Shown: positions 63,357 through 64,000 of the stretch, in pieces
Position numbering within the stretch: the stretch's first letter is position 1
Layout: every line of letters starts with the position of its first letter
DNA from: Agarophyton chilense
Lineage: Eukaryota; Rhodophyta; Florideophyceae; Gracilariales; Gracilariaceae
Assembly: GCA_030374765.1 (NCBI GenBank)
Contig: JARGXX010000105.1
Coordinates: forward strand, 1,364,001 to 1,428,000
Length of the DNA stretch: 64,000 nucleotides
Direction of reading: 5' to 3'
Program-made: the position numbers and the translations under genes
Notes under the pieces: model-generated
Database searches by the model: none
Told to the model about the DNA's origin: nothing
Seen by the model: only the letters and a program-made list of their open reading frames with translations

Positions 63357-64000
63357 TGTAGTATTCTACTACTGTCGGAATGCCGATGGAATTTGTCTTA
63401 TGTACGATGATACTCATAGGTGAGTGCAATGGCTGGGAAGAAGTTATGAAGCGACATCCCGCAGATAGCCAGCGAGGTGGTATGTTACAAGTGGGATCTC
63501 GATCTTCAACGGCGCACCCGATTCGACCCTTTGTAGGAAAATACCGGATTGGCAACGGCGTATGTAGTGGGTAGCCACGTGCCAACCAAGCCTACCCTTC
63601 GTAGGCGGAAGCCCATTTAGAGCTAGTTATCCCGTAGTGTAGAGGGGTTAATTGGCTGACCAGGTTTATATGTAGATATTATTATGTGAGGCGCTCACCC
63701 CTGTGCACATTATATATGGGACAGAGGGGAGCGCCGACTCCAAAGTAATGGAGACAAAAGCGGGTTTACAAACTATCCCGTTCTTTGTTCAGGATTCCTT
63801 AACCGGAGATCCGGACGAGCTACAACAAGTAGTTATCCGTTTTATAGTACCAACCACCCTCATTGGCGAGTGGGGCCTTACAACCCATTCTAGCTCGCTA
63901 GTATTGTGCTCTACCACATCTTCCCCTTAGCCGCAAGCACCCATTCGACAGTCCCGATCACTGTCGCAGGTGTCTACTCTCTCCGTTAGAGCACATACTA
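63357..64000 (+). repeat. LTR of a third Gypsy element (Gypsy2 family), opposite orientation, runs to window end
   Basis: It starts TGTAGTATTCTACTA, the complement of the Gypsy2 LTR end, and ends with CTCTCCGTTAGAGC then ACATACTA at the window edge, the complement of the Gypsy2 LTR start. Intermediate matches include GGTGAGTGCAATGG near 63419 and AGGAAAATACCGG near 63534. It is either a solo LTR or the 5' LTR of a plus-strand element whose body lies beyond 64000. Confidence 0.75.

Noticed and set aside
1-64000. tRNA, rRNA, riboswitch and CRISPR signals
   Set aside because: No cloverleaf, rRNA core sequence or regularly spaced direct repeats were seen on either strand; only LTR primer-binding sites show tRNA complementarity.

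Overview
The window is eukaryotic nuclear DNA that is dense in mobile elements and has only two clear host genes. No bacterial operon, CRISPR array, rRNA or tRNA gene was found. Genes are compact and appear intron-free. The content (Golgi-type GT90, FkbM methyltransferase, a plant/algal-type ketopantoate-reductase-like protein, chromodomain Gypsy and Copia elements) best fits a red alga, for example a florideophyte such as Chondrus. That assignment is an inference of moderate confidence.

Layout. 1-4351: a divergent host pair, a GT90 glycosyltransferase (minus) and an FkbM-family methyltransferase (plus). 5150-16440: a Tc1/mariner relic split by a 10.65 kb Gypsy chromovirus (Gypsy1, 5342-15991, minus, 5-bp target duplication GTAGA). 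17033-23230: decayed DNA transposons (a second mariner, a hAT-like fragment, a 0.5 kb MITE, a PIF/Harbinger pair). 23770-24260: a diverged solo LTR of the Gypsy1 family. 24460-30043: a decayed Copia element carrying a 311-bp TRIM-like insertion. 30115-31060: a third mariner relic and an unassigned stretch. 31658-60539: a second chromovirus (Gypsy2, minus, target duplication CCGGG) whose right LTR is itself interrupted by an 18.1 kb DNA transposon (42026-60157). 61746-63356: a second PIF/Harbinger pair, cut by the LTR of a third Gypsy element that runs off the window.

The main discovery candidate is the 18.1 kb transposon. It has matching terminal inverted repeats, subterminal GCTAG repeats and a Plavaka-like (CACTA superfamily) transposase. 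It also carries cargo that looks like an epigenetic toolkit: a 1228-residue protein combining a ParB-like domain with an HxD...H 2-oxoglutarate/Fe(II) dioxygenase-like domain, a beta-class DNA methyltransferase, and a SET-domain methyltransferase. A ketopantoate-reductase-like gene, a multi-pass membrane protein and two coiled-coil proteins complete it. A fourfold inverted repeat able to form two long hairpins lies between the divergent dioxygenase-like and methyltransferase genes. Three of the genes are intact (dioxygenase-like, reductase-like and the small 44563 ORF); the others carry one to three stops or frameshifts each, so this copy is probably a recently decayed one.

The second candidate is a conserved additional gene in the chromoviruses. 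It lies antisense to gag-pol, between pol and the 3' LTR. It is recognisable in both Gypsy1 and Gypsy2 and matches no family I know. The two elements also share a TAA codon at the same RT/RNase H position inside a 23-nt identical stretch, and they show a strong excess of stops at tryptophan codons on both strands.
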